A stretch of DNA of 32,312 bases from Paracoccaceae bacterium (GTDB lineage Bacteria; Pseudomonadota; Alphaproteobacteria; Rhodobacterales; Rhodobacteraceae). How positions within the stretch are numbered: the first letter of the stretch is position 1; each line of letters opens with the position of its first letter. A program made the position numbers and the translations under genes. The stretch spans positions 1 to 32,312 of the forward strand of contig JAKVCP010000035.1 in the NCBI GenBank assembly GCA_022448925.1, in the 5' to 3' direction. Positions 1 to 9,154 of the stretch are shown here, in pieces. Under the pieces are notes generated by a model. That model searched no databases, was not told where the DNA came from, and worked only from the letters and a program-made list of their open reading frames with translations.

Positions 1-877
1 GCCCCGGCTCTTGCAGATATGGCAACAAATCCCGTTCTCGTTCTGGGGTCGAGATGCGGAAAGGATCAAGAGCTGCGGCCGTGACGATCCACGGGCTGAT
101 CGTTGTCGCTGTCGCCTTGGCCTGAAACGGCCCCAGCGGCTGATATTCCCAGGCTTGAATATCGCGCGCGGACCAGTCGTTCAGCAGGACATAGCCAAAG
201 ATGGCGTCGTCTGCTTCTGCGACCGACAGCGGCCCGTCCGAGCCGGTGCCGATGATGGCGCCAATCTCAAGTTCCATGTCAAAACGGGCAGAGGGGCCAA
301 AGTGCGGCGCTGCGTCGTTCGGTTCTTTGATTTGGCCGCTTGGGCGGATGATGTCCGCCCCTGATACAACGACGGATGAGGCGCGGCCGTTGTAGCCGAT
401 TGGCATGTGCAGCCAGTTTGGTGGCAGGGCATTTGCTGCGCCTCGAAACATTGTGCCGACGTTGGCGGCATGATGACGCCCGGCGTAGAAATCCGTGAAC
501 TCGCTGATGCGAAAGGGCATATGCAGGGTCGCCTTGCTCAGCGGAACCGAGTGGGTGACAACAGCGTCCCGGATTGCGCTGTCTGCATCTTCGGCCAATA
601 GGGCAGACAGCTTGGCGCGGTATTCGGCCCAGGCTGCGCGGCCCAGGTCCATGAAGTCATTCCAGTAAGGCGCATCCAGAACATCCGCCGCCCGGTCTGC
701 CCGCAAGAGCCCGATCGCCTCAAGACCGGAAACGTCCACGACTCGATCCCCGATGGCGACGCCGCAGTGCAATGCGCCGCTGTCTACGGAGAAAACACCA
801 TAGGGCAGGTTGTTCAGCGGAAAGTCTGTCGTGGCGGTGTTGGCGCTTGTGATCCAAGAGCGTTTCAAATCGGTCAT
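1..877 (-). CDS. fahA: Fumarylacetoacetase (partial, runs off left edge)
   Basis: Last enzyme of the homogentisate route: hydrolyses fumarylacetoacetate to fumarate and acetoacetate in the cytoplasm. The first 292 residues are present; the family is usually about 400-430, so the C-terminus lies beyond base 1. The start ATG at 877 gives MTDLKRSWITS. The FAH-type N-terminal domain is followed by the catalytic fold with DFYAGRHHAANVGTMFRG, YNGRASSVVVSG and the metal/substrate region DMELEIGAIIGTG, then LLNDWSARDIQAWEYQPLGPF. These are hallmark fumarylacetoacetase segments. It lies 7 bp downstream of the maiA remnant and in line with hmgA, so the three form one transcription unit. No frame damage is seen in the visible part. 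Confidence 0.95.
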   Translation of the reverse strand, partial: MTDLKRSWITSANTATTDFPLNNLPYGVFSVDSGALHCGVAIGDRVVDVSGLEAIGLLRADRAADVLDAPYWNDFMDLGRAAWAEYRAKLSALLAEDADSAIRDAVVTHSVPLSKATLHMPFRISEFTDFYAGRHHAANVGTMFRGAANALPPNWLHMPIGYNGRASSVVVSGADIIRPSGQIKEPNDAAPHFGPSARFDMELEIGAIIGTGSDGPLSVAEADDAIFGYVLLNDWSARDIQAWEYQPLGPFQAKATATTISPWIVTAAALDPFRISTPERERDLLPYLQEPG

Positions 878-884
878 TTCATCC

Positions 885-1277
885 TCACTCAGACGGAATC
901 GGGTTGATTTTTGGGGTGGACAGCATCAAGGGCAGGCAGGGCCGGGCAGCGTTTCTCGATCGCTGCCAGGCGTGGAAAATCGCTGAGGTCACAGGTCCGG
1001 CGATGAGCATTCTACACCTGCGCACAAGGCAGACATCAGCAAGGCTGGGCCTGTCTTCTAGGTGGTCGGGAATGGCCATCGACTGCGCCAGGATTTGCCC
1101 GCTTGGCAGTTCTGATGCCGGAACGCCTGCCGCTGGGGTGACGTTCAGGTAATCTACTGTTCGCTGTTCGCCCGCCGACAGGTCACCGGTCATGGTCTGA
1201 AACTTCAGGCCTTTCAGGTGCAGGGCACTCTTTACCCGATAAGAGGTTGTCCAGCGCCTATAGCCAAAGAGTGTCAC
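885..1277 (-). pseudogene. maiA: Decayed maleylacetoacetate isomerase (zeta-class GST)
   Basis: The first roughly 80 codons match the N-terminal thioredoxin-like domain of maleylacetoacetate isomerase: LFGYRRWTTSYRVKSALHLKG, later AAGVPASELPSGQILAQSMAIPDHLE. The text then jumps to DRPSLADVCLV, a motif normally far into the C-terminal helical domain, so about 75-80 residues are missing around 1055-1060. Just after it the frame is lost near 1021. In the shifted frame the true C-terminus continues from 990 (DLSDFPRLAAIEKRCP, ending PKNQPDSV with a stop at 889-891), preceded by an in-frame TAG at 1012-1014. The remaining open frame encodes only about 130 residues against about 210 for the family. 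The GTG start at 1277 overlaps the hmgA stop (GTGA). I infer an inactive gene in an otherwise intact tyrosine-degradation operon. Confidence 0.88.
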
Positions 1278-2629
1278 CAAGATCCCTCTGGCGTGCCGTC
1301 AAAGTGTTTTTTGATGTCTGACCAGACGTCGATATAGCCAGATTGCAGGGGCGCTTCATCTGCGGCAAAGCGGGTCAGATGTTGTGGAAACCGTGTTTCG
1401 AACATGAATGACATGGTGTTGTCGAGTTTTGTGGCTGCGAGCTCCACATTCGAGGCACCCTCAAAAGCCTGGGTGTCAGGCCCATGTGGCAGCATCATGT
1501 TGTGCAGGCTTATCCCACCGGGAACAAAACCTTCGGGCTTGGCATCGTACACGCCATAGATGTTTCCCATCAGCTCGGACATGATGTTCTTGTGATACCA
1601 GGGGGGACGAAAGGTGTTTTCGGCGACCATCCAGCGTTCCCTGAACAGCACAAAGTCGATGTTGGCTGTGCCGGGTGTGCCCGATGGGGCCGTCAGCACG
1701 GTAAAGATAGAGGGATCGGGGTGGTCGAACAGGACCGCCCCCACCGGGCAGTATGTTCGCAGGTCATATTTGCATGGCGCGTAGTTGCCGTGCCAGGCCA
1801 CCACATCAAGCGGGCTTTGTCCGGTTTCGGTGGTGTGGAACTGCCCGCACCATTTGACGGTGATGGTTGAGGCGACCTCGCGGTCCTCAAAGGCCGCCAC
1901 GGGTGCCTTGAAGTCACGCGGGTTGGCCAGGCAGTTGGCGCCGATTGGGCCTCGGCCCGGCAGTTCGAACTTTTCCCCGTAGTTTTCGCAAACGAACCCG
2001 CGGGCGGGGCCTTCGATCAGTTCGACACGGTACACAAGCCCGCGTGGAAGGATCGCGATTTCCTTGGGCTCCACATCGAGGATGCCCAACTCTGTATAGA
2101 ACCTAAGGCGGCCCTGTTGCGGCACGACCAGCACTTCGCTGTCGGCCGAAAAGAAGTAATCGTCGATCATCGATTCGGTGACAAGATAGACATGAGATGC
2201 CATCCCGATCTGTGTGTTCACGTCGCCGGCGGTGGTCATCGTGCGCATCCCGGTGACCCAGGTTAGCTTTTCATCCGTGACCTCGATGGGGTTCCAGCGA
2301 TACTGGCCCAGGCTTGAGACATCCGTGATGATGTTCGGGGCGCTTTTCCAATAGGGCAGATCGATCCGGGTATATCGGGTCGAGTGCTTGACCGACGGGC
2401 GAATCCTGTAGCACCACGTGCGCTCTGGCGGGTGTTTGGTGAAGGCTGTGCCAGAAAGTTGTTCGGCATAAAGCCCATAAGGGCATTTTTGCGGGCTGTT
2501 CATGCCACGGGGAAGAGCCCCGGCAAGCGCCTCTGTTTCATGATCATTTCCAAACCCAGACATGTACCCCGGTGTTGTGCTGTTGTTGCCAAGCTGTCGG
2601 GTCATCGGGTGGGGAGTGTGCGCTGTCAT
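1274..2629 (-). CDS. hmgA: Homogentisate 1,2-dioxygenase
   Basis: Non-haem Fe(II) dioxygenase that opens the ring of homogentisate to maleylacetoacetate, in tyrosine and phenylalanine breakdown. It has 451 residues, the normal family length. The N-terminal signature [21 protein letters not shown] is present. By alignment with the human enzyme (H335, E341, H371) the iron ligands are His346 (PPWYHKN), Glu352 (MSELMGN) and His382 (MLPHGPD); all are retained. It is the first gene of a minus-strand unit with the maiA remnant and fumarylacetoacetase. It faces a divergent MarR regulator across 66 bp containing a palindromic site, which suggests control by that regulator. Confidence 0.97.
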   Translation of the reverse strand: MTAHTPHPMTRQLGNNSTTPGYMSGFGNDHETEALAGALPRGMNSPQKCPYGLYAEQLSGTAFTKHPPERTWCYRIRPSVKHSTRYTRIDLPYWKSAPNIITDVSSLGQYRWNPIEVTDEKLTWVTGMRTMTTAGDVNTQIGMASHVYLVTESMIDDYFFSADSEVLVVPQQGRLRFYTELGILDVEPKEIAILPRGLVYRVELIEGPARGFVCENYGEKFELPGRGPIGANCLANPRDFKAPVAAFEDREVASTITVKWCGQFHTTETGQSPLDVVAWHGNYAPCKYDLRTYCPVGAVLFDHPDPSIFTVLTAPSGTPGTANIDFVLFRERWMVAENTFRPPWYHKNIMSELMGNIYGVYDAKPEGFVPGGISLHNMMLPHGPDTQAFEGASNVELAATKLDNTMSFMFETRFPQHLTRFAADEAPLQSGYIDVWSDIKKHFDGTPEGSW

Positions 2630-2662
2630 TCCGGGGCTCCTGTTCGCGATGTATCTGGCGTA

Positions 2663-2682
2663 TTAGTTGAAAATGTAACTAA
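2663..2682. promoter_or_regulatory. Palindromic operator between hmgA and marR
   Basis: TTAGTTGAAAATGTAACTAA is an imperfect 20-bp palindrome with perfect 6-bp arms (TTAGTT/AACTAA). It lies in the 66-bp gap between the divergent hmgA and MarR genes, 34 bp upstream of hmgA's start and 13 bp upstream of the MarR start. Size and position fit a MarR-family dimer site repressing both genes; the assignment is inferred. Confidence 0.6.
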
Positions 2683-2695
2683 CAAGGACTTGCTC

Positions 2696-3133
2696 ATGAA
2701 ACCCAAGGACTTCGATCTGAACGAATTCTTGCCCTACCTGCTGAACCAGGCGGCGGAAGTCAGTGGCAGGGCCTTTCAAAGGGTCTACAAGGATCGGTAC
2801 GGGATGCTGCGCACAGAATGGCGTGTGCTGTGCCATCTGGGTCAGTTCGGCCCAATGACGGCTCACGACATTGTCCGGGCGGCACAAAGTCACAAGACCA
2901 AGGTCAGCCGGGCGGTTGCGGCGCTGGAACACAAGCGGTTCGTGGTTCGTGAAACCCTGCAGCGCGACCGGCGCTATGCTTCGCTGCAGCTTTCACCTGC
3001 TGGACGCCGGGTCTATGCCGATCTGACGGCCATTGCCCAGGCATATGACGCCAAGGTGATGGCTCGGCTGGAGCCTTCTGCGGCCGCTGCTTTGAAAGAC
3101 GCGTTGCGCCAACTGGCACGCGAACCGATTTAG
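2696..3133 (+). CDS. MarR-family transcriptional regulator (probable homogentisate pathway repressor)
   Basis: A 145-residue winged-helix regulator. The ATG at 2696 is chosen because it gives the usual MarR length and follows the palindrome; an open frame extends upstream but runs antisense through hmgA. The winged helix is visible: RTEWRVLCHLGQFGPMTAHDI, recognition segment SHKTKVSRAVAALEHKRFV, then the wing RDRRYASLQLSPAGRRVY. Being divergent from hmgA, it is the likely local regulator, probably responding to homogentisate or a related aromatic acid. Related MarR proteins beside hmgA have been called HmgS, but I cannot confirm orthology. Its stop overlaps the stop of the convergent hydrolase gene. 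Confidence 0.9.
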   Translation: MKPKDFDLNEFLPYLLNQAAEVSGRAFQRVYKDRYGMLRTEWRVLCHLGQFGPMTAHDIVRAAQSHKTKVSRAVAALEHKRFVVRETLQRDRRYASLQLSPAGRRVYADLTAIAQAYDAKVMARLEPSAAAALKDALRQLAREPI

Positions 3134-3978
3134 AAGGTGATGGTCATCGTGTCGTGACCGACAGTCATGCGGCCATTCCATGTTTTTGCCACTTCTTGTT
3201 GCCAATCGGCGTCGCCAAAGTCGGGGTCATCTGCTGGAATGAGATGGTTCAGGACAAGATGCTTGACCCTCGCGGTTGCTGCGATCTGGCCGACTTCATC
3301 TGCAGCCGTGTGTGAGGCCATAAGATGTTCACGCAGGCGCTTTGCCCCCGGCGTCCGCTCGATCAACCTGTCAACGCCGGCGGTCAGCATGGCCTCATGT
3401 ATCAAGACATCAGCCTGGTGTGCAAAATCGGCGAGTGGTGGAAAATAGCAGGTGTCAGACGAAAAGACGACACGCTTATCCTGGGCTTCGAATTTCAAGG
3501 CATAACATTCGGTCACCGGGGGGTGTTCGACCCGCAAAGCCGAAACGCGCAGGGGGCCCAAATCTTCAAGCGGCCCTGCGCCATAGGTCACGACTCTGAC
3601 CAGATCCTTCAGCGAGGGGCGGCCCTCATCGGCGCGGCGGATGGCGTAATCATAGCTCATGGCAGATAGAAAACCCTGCCAGTATTCCTCAATACCTTCA
3701 GGCCCATAGACTGTGATCGGACGACCCAAACCGGTCGTCCAGGCAGTATAGAGCAGAGGCCCAAGCTCAAGCACGTGGTCTGAATGCAGATGTGTGATGT
3801 AGATCGCGTCCAGGTCCAAAAGTCCGGTTCCACTGTCAACCACACTTCGAGTGGCGCCAATCGCACAGTCGATCAGGACGGTCTGATCTGCAAAGTGCAT
3901 CAGGCTTGCCGTTGGCAGAGCACCTTCTTGCCGGATCGCCGGCCCGCCTTTTGTCCCCAAAAGTGTGATGTATCCCAC
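3130..3978 (-). CDS. MBL-fold metallo-hydrolase
   Basis: A 282-residue metallo-beta-lactamase-fold hydrolase. The zinc motif HLHSDH sits in YITHLHSDHVLELGPLLYTA, with further ligands in SSDTCYFPP and LNHLIPADD near the C-terminus, as in the RNase Z / arylsulfatase-like branch. I chose GTG at 3978 (VGYITLLGTKGGPAI) because AAGGAG lies about 6 bases upstream and homologues begin at this beta strand. A longer frame to 4062 has no ribosome site and gives a low-complexity basic N-terminus. No signal peptide is seen, so it is presumably cytoplasmic. It is convergent with the MarR gene (stops overlap) and its substrate cannot be told from sequence. Confidence 0.85.
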   Translation of the reverse strand: MGYITLLGTKGGPAIRQEGALPTASLMHFADQTVLIDCAIGATRSVVDSGTGLLDLDAIYITHLHSDHVLELGPLLYTAWTTGLGRPITVYGPEGIEEYWQGFLSAMSYDYAIRRADEGRPSLKDLVRVVTYGAGPLEDLGPLRVSALRVEHPPVTECYALKFEAQDKRVVFSSDTCYFPPLADFAHQADVLIHEAMLTAGVDRLIERTPGAKRLREHLMASHTAADEVGQIAATARVKHLVLNHLIPADDPDFGDADWQQEVAKTWNGRMTVGHDTMTITF

Positions 3979-4422
3979 GCCTGTCTCCTTGCGTCGCCTG
4001 CTGCCATGCCTTCGGGCGGTTTTTCCCAGCTGCCGGGCGGTTGGCACGATACTGCCGTCCACGTCAACTTGGGGTCATCATCTTGGAATGTGACGACAGG
4101 TCAAGTAGGCGGTAGGCTGTGAACGAAACGGGCTCGGATGTGGTTGCATGCCGATCGGGCAGGCCGAATGATCGGGTGCTGACGCCAGCGCCAACACCGT
4201 TGCACCTGTTTTGTGGCGGCTTGCTCATGCACAGATGCGCTGCTCTTTTTGTGCTCAGATCCTCCGAGTGTACGACGGCAACCCGGGTCATAAGGTCTGT
4301 TGTTCCTGGTTCCGATTGCATTGTGGAGCGCTGCTGACATGCACCTGGCTTGCACATGTGACGGGTCGGGGATGCGCTTGTGATTGTCTCGCAGCGGCAA
4401 GACAAGCCAGACAAGACAGGGA
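3979..4422. other. Intergenic region with no convincing gene
   Basis: These 444 bases separate the metallo-hydrolase start from the end of the kinase gene. Open frames of 70-116 codons exist on both strands but are rich in Cys, Ser, Arg and His with no recognisable domain, and I do not support any of them. The region holds the hydrolase promoter and, at its right end, a weak hairpin. Confidence 0.5.
4386..4403 (-). terminator. Weak hairpin downstream of the kinase gene
   Basis: On the minus strand GTCTTGC-CGCT-GCGAGAC forms a 7-bp stem (one G-U pair) with a 4-base loop, 20 bases after the kinase stop. There is no real T tract, so it may be a 3' stabilising hairpin rather than an intrinsic terminator. 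Confidence 0.35.
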
Positions 4423-5322
4423 TTAACCGTGTGTTCGGCCTCTGTCAGGCAAAGGCTCTGTTGGATGAGTAAAACCGCCGCGTTGGTTCACGGCCAATCC
4501 GCCACGCAGGTTCCCGGCGGCCAAGCAGTCGGCCAAAGGCCGCATGCGCAGCCAGGCATTAAGAAAGCCTGCATTGAAGGCGTCCCCTGCGCCGGTCGTG
4601 TCAACGGCCTCAAGCGGGAGGGTCGGGGCGTCGATCGTGCCGTCTGACGTCAGTGCGCTTGCCCCCCGAGCGCCGCGCTTGACCACCGTAACACGCGCCA
4701 TCGGAGACAAAAGTCCAAGATGGGAAAGCCGCTTGTGTTCACTTTCATTGGGCAGGAAAACGTCGATGCGCCCCAAGAACGGTGCAATATCCGCGGCTGT
4801 CAGGCTTTCGTCCCACGAACAGTCGAGAGAAACGGTCACCTGTGCCTTTTGGGCCACCTCCAATAGGTCGGGCCGTTCAACCAGGCTTGCGAGCTCACCG
4901 ATATGCAGGTGTTGCACGCCCGTGTCCACAAGCATGTCCGACGAAATCTCGGGCAGAGCAGGGCCGGCGCGGCGCGTCAGGAAGGCGCGATCACCGCTAT
5001 GCACCATGGCGACAGTTACTTGAGGTCCTGCCTCTGGTGGCAGGGATCTGCACAGTGACAGGTCAACGCTGGCGCCCTCCAATTCTGGGCGCATCAATTC
5101 TTTGAAAGGCGCAGGTGGCAGCATCGCTGCCAGTGCCGAGCGGCACTCAAGGTCTGCCAGATGCGCTGCAGTGATGAATGCCCCACCTCCGGCATGGGCG
5201 CTGAAGCCTTCGGCAAAGACTTCGGTTCCAAGGGACGGCATGCGTGGCAGGTCAGTGAAAATGAGGTCGCAGTACAGGCGACCGACTGACAAAATGTTGG
5301 GTTTTACACGCGCACTTGTCAC
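4423..5322 (-). CDS. PfkB-family carbohydrate kinase
   Basis: A 299-residue ribokinase-fold kinase that should phosphorylate a sugar or sugar-like product with ATP. The C-terminal PfkB signature [14 protein letters not shown], with the catalytic Asp and anion hole, is intact. The N-terminal glycine motif is [17 protein letters not shown], so the Asn usual after the Gly-Gly of many ribokinases is not evident. The start GTG at 5322 overlaps the ABC ATPase stop (GTGA), making this the last gene of the minus-strand uptake operon. In context it probably traps the product made by the lyase encoded two genes upstream. The exact substrate is unknown. Confidence 0.9.
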   Translation of the reverse strand: MTSARVKPNILSVGRLYCDLIFTDLPRMPSLGTEVFAEGFSAHAGGGAFITAAHLADLECRSALAAMLPPAPFKELMRPELEGASVDLSLCRSLPPEAGPQVTVAMVHSGDRAFLTRRAGPALPEISSDMLVDTGVQHLHIGELASLVERPDLLEVAQKAQVTVSLDCSWDESLTAADIAPFLGRIDVFLPNESEHKRLSHLGLLSPMARVTVVKRGARGASALTSDGTIDAPTLPLEAVDTTGAGDAFNAGFLNAWLRMRPLADCLAAGNLRGGLAVNQRGGFTHPTEPLPDRGRTHG

Positions 5323-6374
5323 CTGAGGCTTACTCCGGTTTCTGGATCGAACAGATGCACGTTTTCTGCGGTGGCCCCCAATGCGACATGGGTACCCACC
5401 GGCGGCGGCAGGCGTCCATCTGCCTTGGCAATAATTTCGCCCTGCGTTCCACCAACGTAAATCAGTGTTTCATGCCCAAGCGGTTCCTGCAATGTCACGG
5501 GTCCCTCAATCAGCCCGGGCCCCTCAACCGGATGCAGATCGTCAGGTCGAACACCAAGATGGATCGGATGACGGCCGTTGGGCAGGTCGGGGATGTCGAT
5601 TGTCCCTCCGCCCTCAAGTGTCACCCGTCCGTTTGACACCTCACCTGCAAGCATGTTCATCGCGGGTGATCCAATGAACCCTGCGACAAAGGCGTTGGCC
5701 GGCGTATGATAGACCTCTGAGGGGGTGCCGATCTGCTGAATGTGTCCGTCTTTCATGATGACGATGCGGTCCGCCATGGTCATTGCCTCAACCTGGTCAT
5801 GGGTGACAAACACAATTGTCGCACCGACACGTTGATGCAGCTTTTTGATTTCAAGTCGCATCTGAGTGCGCAGCTGCGCATCGAGGTTCGACAGCGGTTC
5901 ATCAAACAAAAAGACTGCAGGGTCGCGCACCATGGCCCGTCCGATGGCGACACGCTGGCGCTGGCCGCCGGACAGTTGGCTTGGCTTTCGCGACAAGAGG
6001 TCTGACATGCCGAGGATGTCGGCGATGTCCTCAATCCGCTTGTCCTTTTCAGCTCGGGGCATCTTGGCGGCGCGCAGGCCGAACCCGATGTTCTTGCGCA
6101 CGGTCATGTGCGGATAAATCGCATAATTCTGAAAGACCATGGCAATGTTGCGGTCTTTGGGTTCAAGGTTGTTCACAACGCGGCCGGCGATTTCGATCTC
6201 GCCGCTTGTGACCTCTTCCAGGCCGGCGACCAATCGCAGCGTCGTGGATTTCCCACAGCCCGACGGCCCCACAAAGACGACGAATTCGCCTGCCTTTACC
6301 TCTAGGTTGATGGCGTGCAGAACCTCTGTGTTTCCATAGGCCTTGACCAGATCGCGGATGATAAGATTGGACAC
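5319..6374 (-). CDS. ABC transporter ATP-binding protein, UgpC/MsmX type
   Basis: The 351-residue ATPase that powers the sugar-type importer encoded upstream. Walker A is GPSGCGKST, the signature LSGGQRQR and the Walker B region [12 protein letters not shown], followed by the switch His in VFVTHDQ. The C-terminal ~110 residues form the TOBE/MOI regulatory domain typical of carbohydrate importers (MalK, UgpC, MsmX). The GTG start at 6374 follows the lyase stop by 4 bases, and the stop overlaps the kinase start. Placement behind the lyase rather than next to the permeases is consistent with one co-transcribed operon. Confidence 0.95.
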   Translation of the reverse strand: MSNLIIRDLVKAYGNTEVLHAINLEVKAGEFVVFVGPSGCGKSTTLRLVAGLEEVTSGEIEIAGRVVNNLEPKDRNIAMVFQNYAIYPHMTVRKNIGFGLRAAKMPRAEKDKRIEDIADILGMSDLLSRKPSQLSGGQRQRVAIGRAMVRDPAVFLFDEPLSNLDAQLRTQMRLEIKKLHQRVGATIVFVTHDQVEAMTMADRIVIMKDGHIQQIGTPSEVYHTPANAFVAGFIGSPAMNMLAGEVSNGRVTLEGGGTIDIPDLPNGRHPIHLGVRPDDLHPVEGPGLIEGPVTLQEPLGHETLIYVGGTQGEIIAKADGRLPPPVGTHVALGATAENVHLFDPETGVSLR

Positions 6375-6378
6375 GCTG

Positions 6379-7863
6379 TCAGGTCTCCAGAAGTTGGGTG
6401 AAGGCTGCAGTTAGCGCGGTGTCAGCCGCCAAGTGGCGGTCCGTACGCGTCTTGCGCCGTGCTAGAAGGTCAGTGATCTTGGCCTCATAAGTGGAAAAGG
6501 CCTGCGCGAGGGCCTGCGGCGCCGGACCTCCGGGACGGGTGCGCCGAGCCACGAAGGTTTCGGGGGCGACCGCGGTAGCAAAGGCCTCGGCGTCCAGACA
6601 GGGTGTTCTGCCAGCAGCGTTTTTAAAGGCTTGAACAAAAGCGTCATGTCCCTGGGCCAATGCCGCGTTGTCGGCGATCACGGCGCGGGCGGTTGCCGCA
6701 GCAATATCATGTGCCTGGCGAAAGCTGAGCCCCTCATCGCGCACCAATGTGTCAGCCAGCTCGGTAATGGTGATGCAGGCCGCATCGGTGATCCGTTGAA
6801 CGGCCTGTCCATTGATTTTACAGGCTGGAACAAATGCCGCCAGCATACGCAGCATTCGACTGCCGCTGTCGAACGCGGCATATCCTGCTTGCTGCACTTC
6901 TCCTTCACTGTCATTCATATCTGTGAATGGCGTGTTGTGCATGGTGCCGATAACCACATCGCAGCGCAGTGCCGTTGCGCTGGCGAGATGGCGCATGTGC
7001 TCGATCGGTACCGGGTTCCGTTTTTGTGGCATTATAGAGCTGATCTGAACAAGGCTGTTGGGCACGTGCAGCTGTCCAACCTCAAAGGCCGACCAGAATT
7101 GCAGATCCTGGATCAGGCGTCCAAGGTGCAGAAACACCAGCTTCATCGCTGAATACAATCCAGTGACGTAGTCAACGGCCGCGATGCAGCCATAGGCGTT
7201 CAACAGTGGGGCCTCAAAACCCAGCAGCGCGGCCACGCGGTGGCGGTCAATTGGAAAGCCAGATGTGGTGATTGCGGCGGCCCCCATCGGGCAATGCTCT
7301 AGCCCATTGGCGGCGGCATCCAGGCGACGGGCGTCGCGCAGGATGACCTCTATGATCGCGGCCAGGTAGTGACCGAATGTTGTTGGTTGTGCGGGTTGGC
7401 CGTGGGTATAGGCGACGATCAGGGTGTCGGCTTCGGTGCGGGCCTTGGCCAGCAGCCCCTCAGCCAAGGTGAGGAGGTCACCGATCAAGCTGTCGGTGCG
7501 CCCACGCAAAGCCAGTTTGAACAGCGTATGATCCATGTCATTCCGTGATCGCGCCGTATGCAGCGCGCCACCCAGATCGCCCAGACGGTTCTTCAACTCG
7601 CTTTCGACGAGGAAGAAATAGTCCTCATGTTCGCCGGTGTAGGTCAAGGCGTCGACATCGATCTGGGTGTCAATCTCGCGAAGAGCCCCCGCGATCCGCG
7701 AGGCATCGCAGCGCGTCAGGATGCCGGTCTCGGCCAGCATCACCAGATGTGCGCGATTGATCGCAGCCATACCGCCCGCGTAGTGGGCCTTGACCCCGTC
7801 AAACAGTGGGGCCAGCACCGTGTCGCGATAGGTCGGATCAGGAAAGACGGTGGTGTCGGTCAT
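6379..7863 (-). CDS. Argininosuccinate-lyase-like enzyme (aspartase/fumarase superfamily)
   Basis: A 494-residue member of the superfamily that eliminates an amine (or similar group) from a succinyl moiety, usually releasing fumarate. The conserved blocks are present: HTARSRND (residues 102-109; HTGRSRND in true ArgH), YTHGQPAQP (152-160), TTSGFPIDR (199-207) and the catalytic-serine loop [10 protein letters not shown] (275-284). It is somewhat longer than ArgH (about 460) and replaces conserved ArgH residues (Gly to Ala in block 1, GYTHLQRAQP to [10 protein letters not shown] in block 2). It lies in an ABC sugar-importer operon, not with arginine genes. I infer a catabolic paralogue, possibly acting on an N-succinyl or aspartate conjugate; the EDDS-lyase branch is a conceivable relative. 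Its ATG overlaps the VOC stop (ATGA). Confidence 0.85.
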   Translation of the reverse strand: MTDTTVFPDPTYRDTVLAPLFDGVKAHYAGGMAAINRAHLVMLAETGILTRCDASRIAGALREIDTQIDVDALTYTGEHEDYFFLVESELKNRLGDLGGALHTARSRNDMDHTLFKLALRGRTDSLIGDLLTLAEGLLAKARTEADTLIVAYTHGQPAQPTTFGHYLAAIIEVILRDARRLDAAANGLEHCPMGAAAITTSGFPIDRHRVAALLGFEAPLLNAYGCIAAVDYVTGLYSAMKLVFLHLGRLIQDLQFWSAFEVGQLHVPNSLVQISSIMPQKRNPVPIEHMRHLASATALRCDVVIGTMHNTPFTDMNDSEGEVQQAGYAAFDSGSRMLRMLAAFVPACKINGQAVQRITDAACITITELADTLVRDEGLSFRQAHDIAAATARAVIADNAALAQGHDAFVQAFKNAAGRTPCLDAEAFATAVAPETFVARRTRPGGPAPQALAQAFSTYEAKITDLLARRKTRTDRHLAADTALTAAFTQLLET

Positions 7864-8279
7864 TGCAGCCCATCCCGCACGGTAGCGATATCATAGCAGG
7901 TGATTTCAAAGCGGTGCGCTTCGGGGCTGAGAAAGTACATCGACCAGGACAACCCGTGATGGTCGGTTGGTCCCATTGCGCTTAAAGAGACGCCCGATGG
8001 GTGCATCAAGCCCAGGTTTTCTGCCCGGGTCCAGAGTTCCAGAAAACTGGGCCCATCGACGACAAAGGCAACAGTGTGGTCGCCGCCATCGCTTTGTGTG
8101 TGGGGGGCAGCAAACAGGGCAAGCGCGTTTTCGCCGGTTTTGGTTTGCAAAAAGCGTGGCCCTCCGCCCTGGTCCCAAATCGCATACTGGCTGGCCGGTA
8201 CCAGGTCCAAAGCCGCCTGACACCACGCAACCATGGCTTCCCGATCTCGACATTGGAGGTGCACGTGATCAAGTCTCAT
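7860..8279 (-). CDS. VOC-superfamily (glyoxalase/dioxygenase fold) protein
   Basis: A 139-residue protein of the vicinal oxygen chelate fold. The start ATG at 8279 overlaps the permease stop (ATGA) and gives the typical first strand MRLDHVHLQCRD with a potential metal His at residue 5. Later blocks DHTVAFVVDG and the last strand HRFEITCYD, with a potential metal Glu, complete the two beta-alpha-beta-beta-beta repeats. Members act as isomerases, epimerases, lyases or dioxygenases, or as binding proteins, so the activity cannot be fixed. Its position directly before the argininosuccinate-lyase-like gene, with overlapping stop/start, suggests it works on the same imported compound. Confidence 0.85.
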   Translation of the reverse strand: MRLDHVHLQCRDREAMVAWCQAALDLVPASQYAIWDQGGGPRFLQTKTGENALALFAAPHTQSDGGDHTVAFVVDGPSFLELWTRAENLGLMHPSGVSLSAMGPTDHHGLSWSMYFLSPEAHRFEITCYDIATVRDGLQ

Positions 8280-9154
8280 CCCTTCAATCCCGCCATGACT
8301 ACACCGCGAATGATGAATCGCTGAAAAATGAGGAAGACGACAAGTGTCGGAATGGTCGATATCGCAGCCCCCGTCATGACCAGTTCCCAAGCGACATCAG
8401 CTTCATCTGCAAAGGTCGAAAGCCCAACCGGCAGTGTGTACATGTCCCACGAATTCGTCACGATGAGCGGCCAGATAAACGCTGTCCAGTTGCCAAGAAA
8501 GACAAAGATCGCCAGCGCTGCAAGAGCTGGACGCACAAGGGGCATGGCAACTGTCCACCAGATCTGCAACTCATTCAGACCGTCGATCCGGGCGGCCTCA
8601 ATAAAGTCATCTGGCACGGTTTCGAAAAACTGTTTCATCAGAAAGGTGCCAAACGCGGTCATCAGTCCTGGAAACATGATGCCCCAATGCGTGTCGAGCC
8701 AGCCAAAGGATTGACTCATCAAGTACCATGGAATGACGAGCATTTCCGTCGGAATCATAAGCGTCGACAGGATCGCGATAAAGACGATGTAGCGGCCCGG
8801 GAACCGGAATTTGCAAAGTGTATAACCCACCAGGCTGTCAAAAATCACGTTCGACACGGTGGTGATGACTGCGATGACCAAGGAATTCAGGAACCAACCG
8901 TAAAAGCGCCCATCTTCCAGAACGTAGGTGTAATTCTCCAGATGTGGCTCTTGGGGGATCAAAGAGACATCATAAATCTCGTGTGGCCATTTCAGCGAGG
9001 TGGATATCATGTAGACAATCGGCATCACCATGGCGATGCCCAGCACCATAAGGACCAACCAGCGGATGAATTGTCCCATGTTGGCCTTGCGCCGTGCCGC
9101 CGTGTTGGCGAACAGCCCCGAACTCGTGGCGCGAATGTCATGGCTGGCTGTCAT
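8276..9154 (-). CDS. Carbohydrate ABC transporter permease (MalG type)
   Basis: Inner-membrane permease of 292 residues. A hydrophobic segment near residues 30-50 (MGQFIRWLVLMVLGIAMVM) is followed by five further membrane segments. The EAA loop that contacts the ATPase reads FIEAARIDGLNELQIWWTVAMP, and the C-terminus FIIRGVVMAGLKG is typical of MalG-type proteins. ATG at 9154 is preferred (GAGGG seven bases upstream; one-base overlap with the stop of the preceding permease). A GTG three bases earlier is the alternative. It pairs with the MalF-type permease encoded just upstream. Confidence 0.95.
   Translation of the reverse strand: MTASHDIRATSSGLFANTAARRKANMGQFIRWLVLMVLGIAMVMPIVYMISTSLKWPHEIYDVSLIPQEPHLENYTYVLEDGRFYGWFLNSLVIAVITTVSNVIFDSLVGYTLCKFRFPGRYIVFIAILSTLMIPTEMLVIPWYLMSQSFGWLDTHWGIMFPGLMTAFGTFLMKQFFETVPDDFIEAARIDGLNELQIWWTVAMPLVRPALAALAIFVFLGNWTAFIWPLIVTNSWDMYTLPVGLSTFADEADVAWELVMTGAAISTIPTLVVFLIFQRFIIRGVVMAGLKG

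Noticed and set aside
2384-2695. N-terminal extension of the MarR gene by about 100 codons
   Set aside because: The extension runs antisense through hmgA and the operator; the ATG at 2696 gives the standard MarR length.
4064-4414. A 116-codon minus-strand frame (and others) between the hydrolase and kinase genes
   Set aside because: Cys/Ser/Arg-rich text with no family resemblance and no convincing ribosome site.
6379-7863. Annotation as the biosynthetic argininosuccinate lyase argH
   Set aside because: Signature blocks differ from ArgH and the gene is embedded in a sugar-importer operon with no arginine genes.
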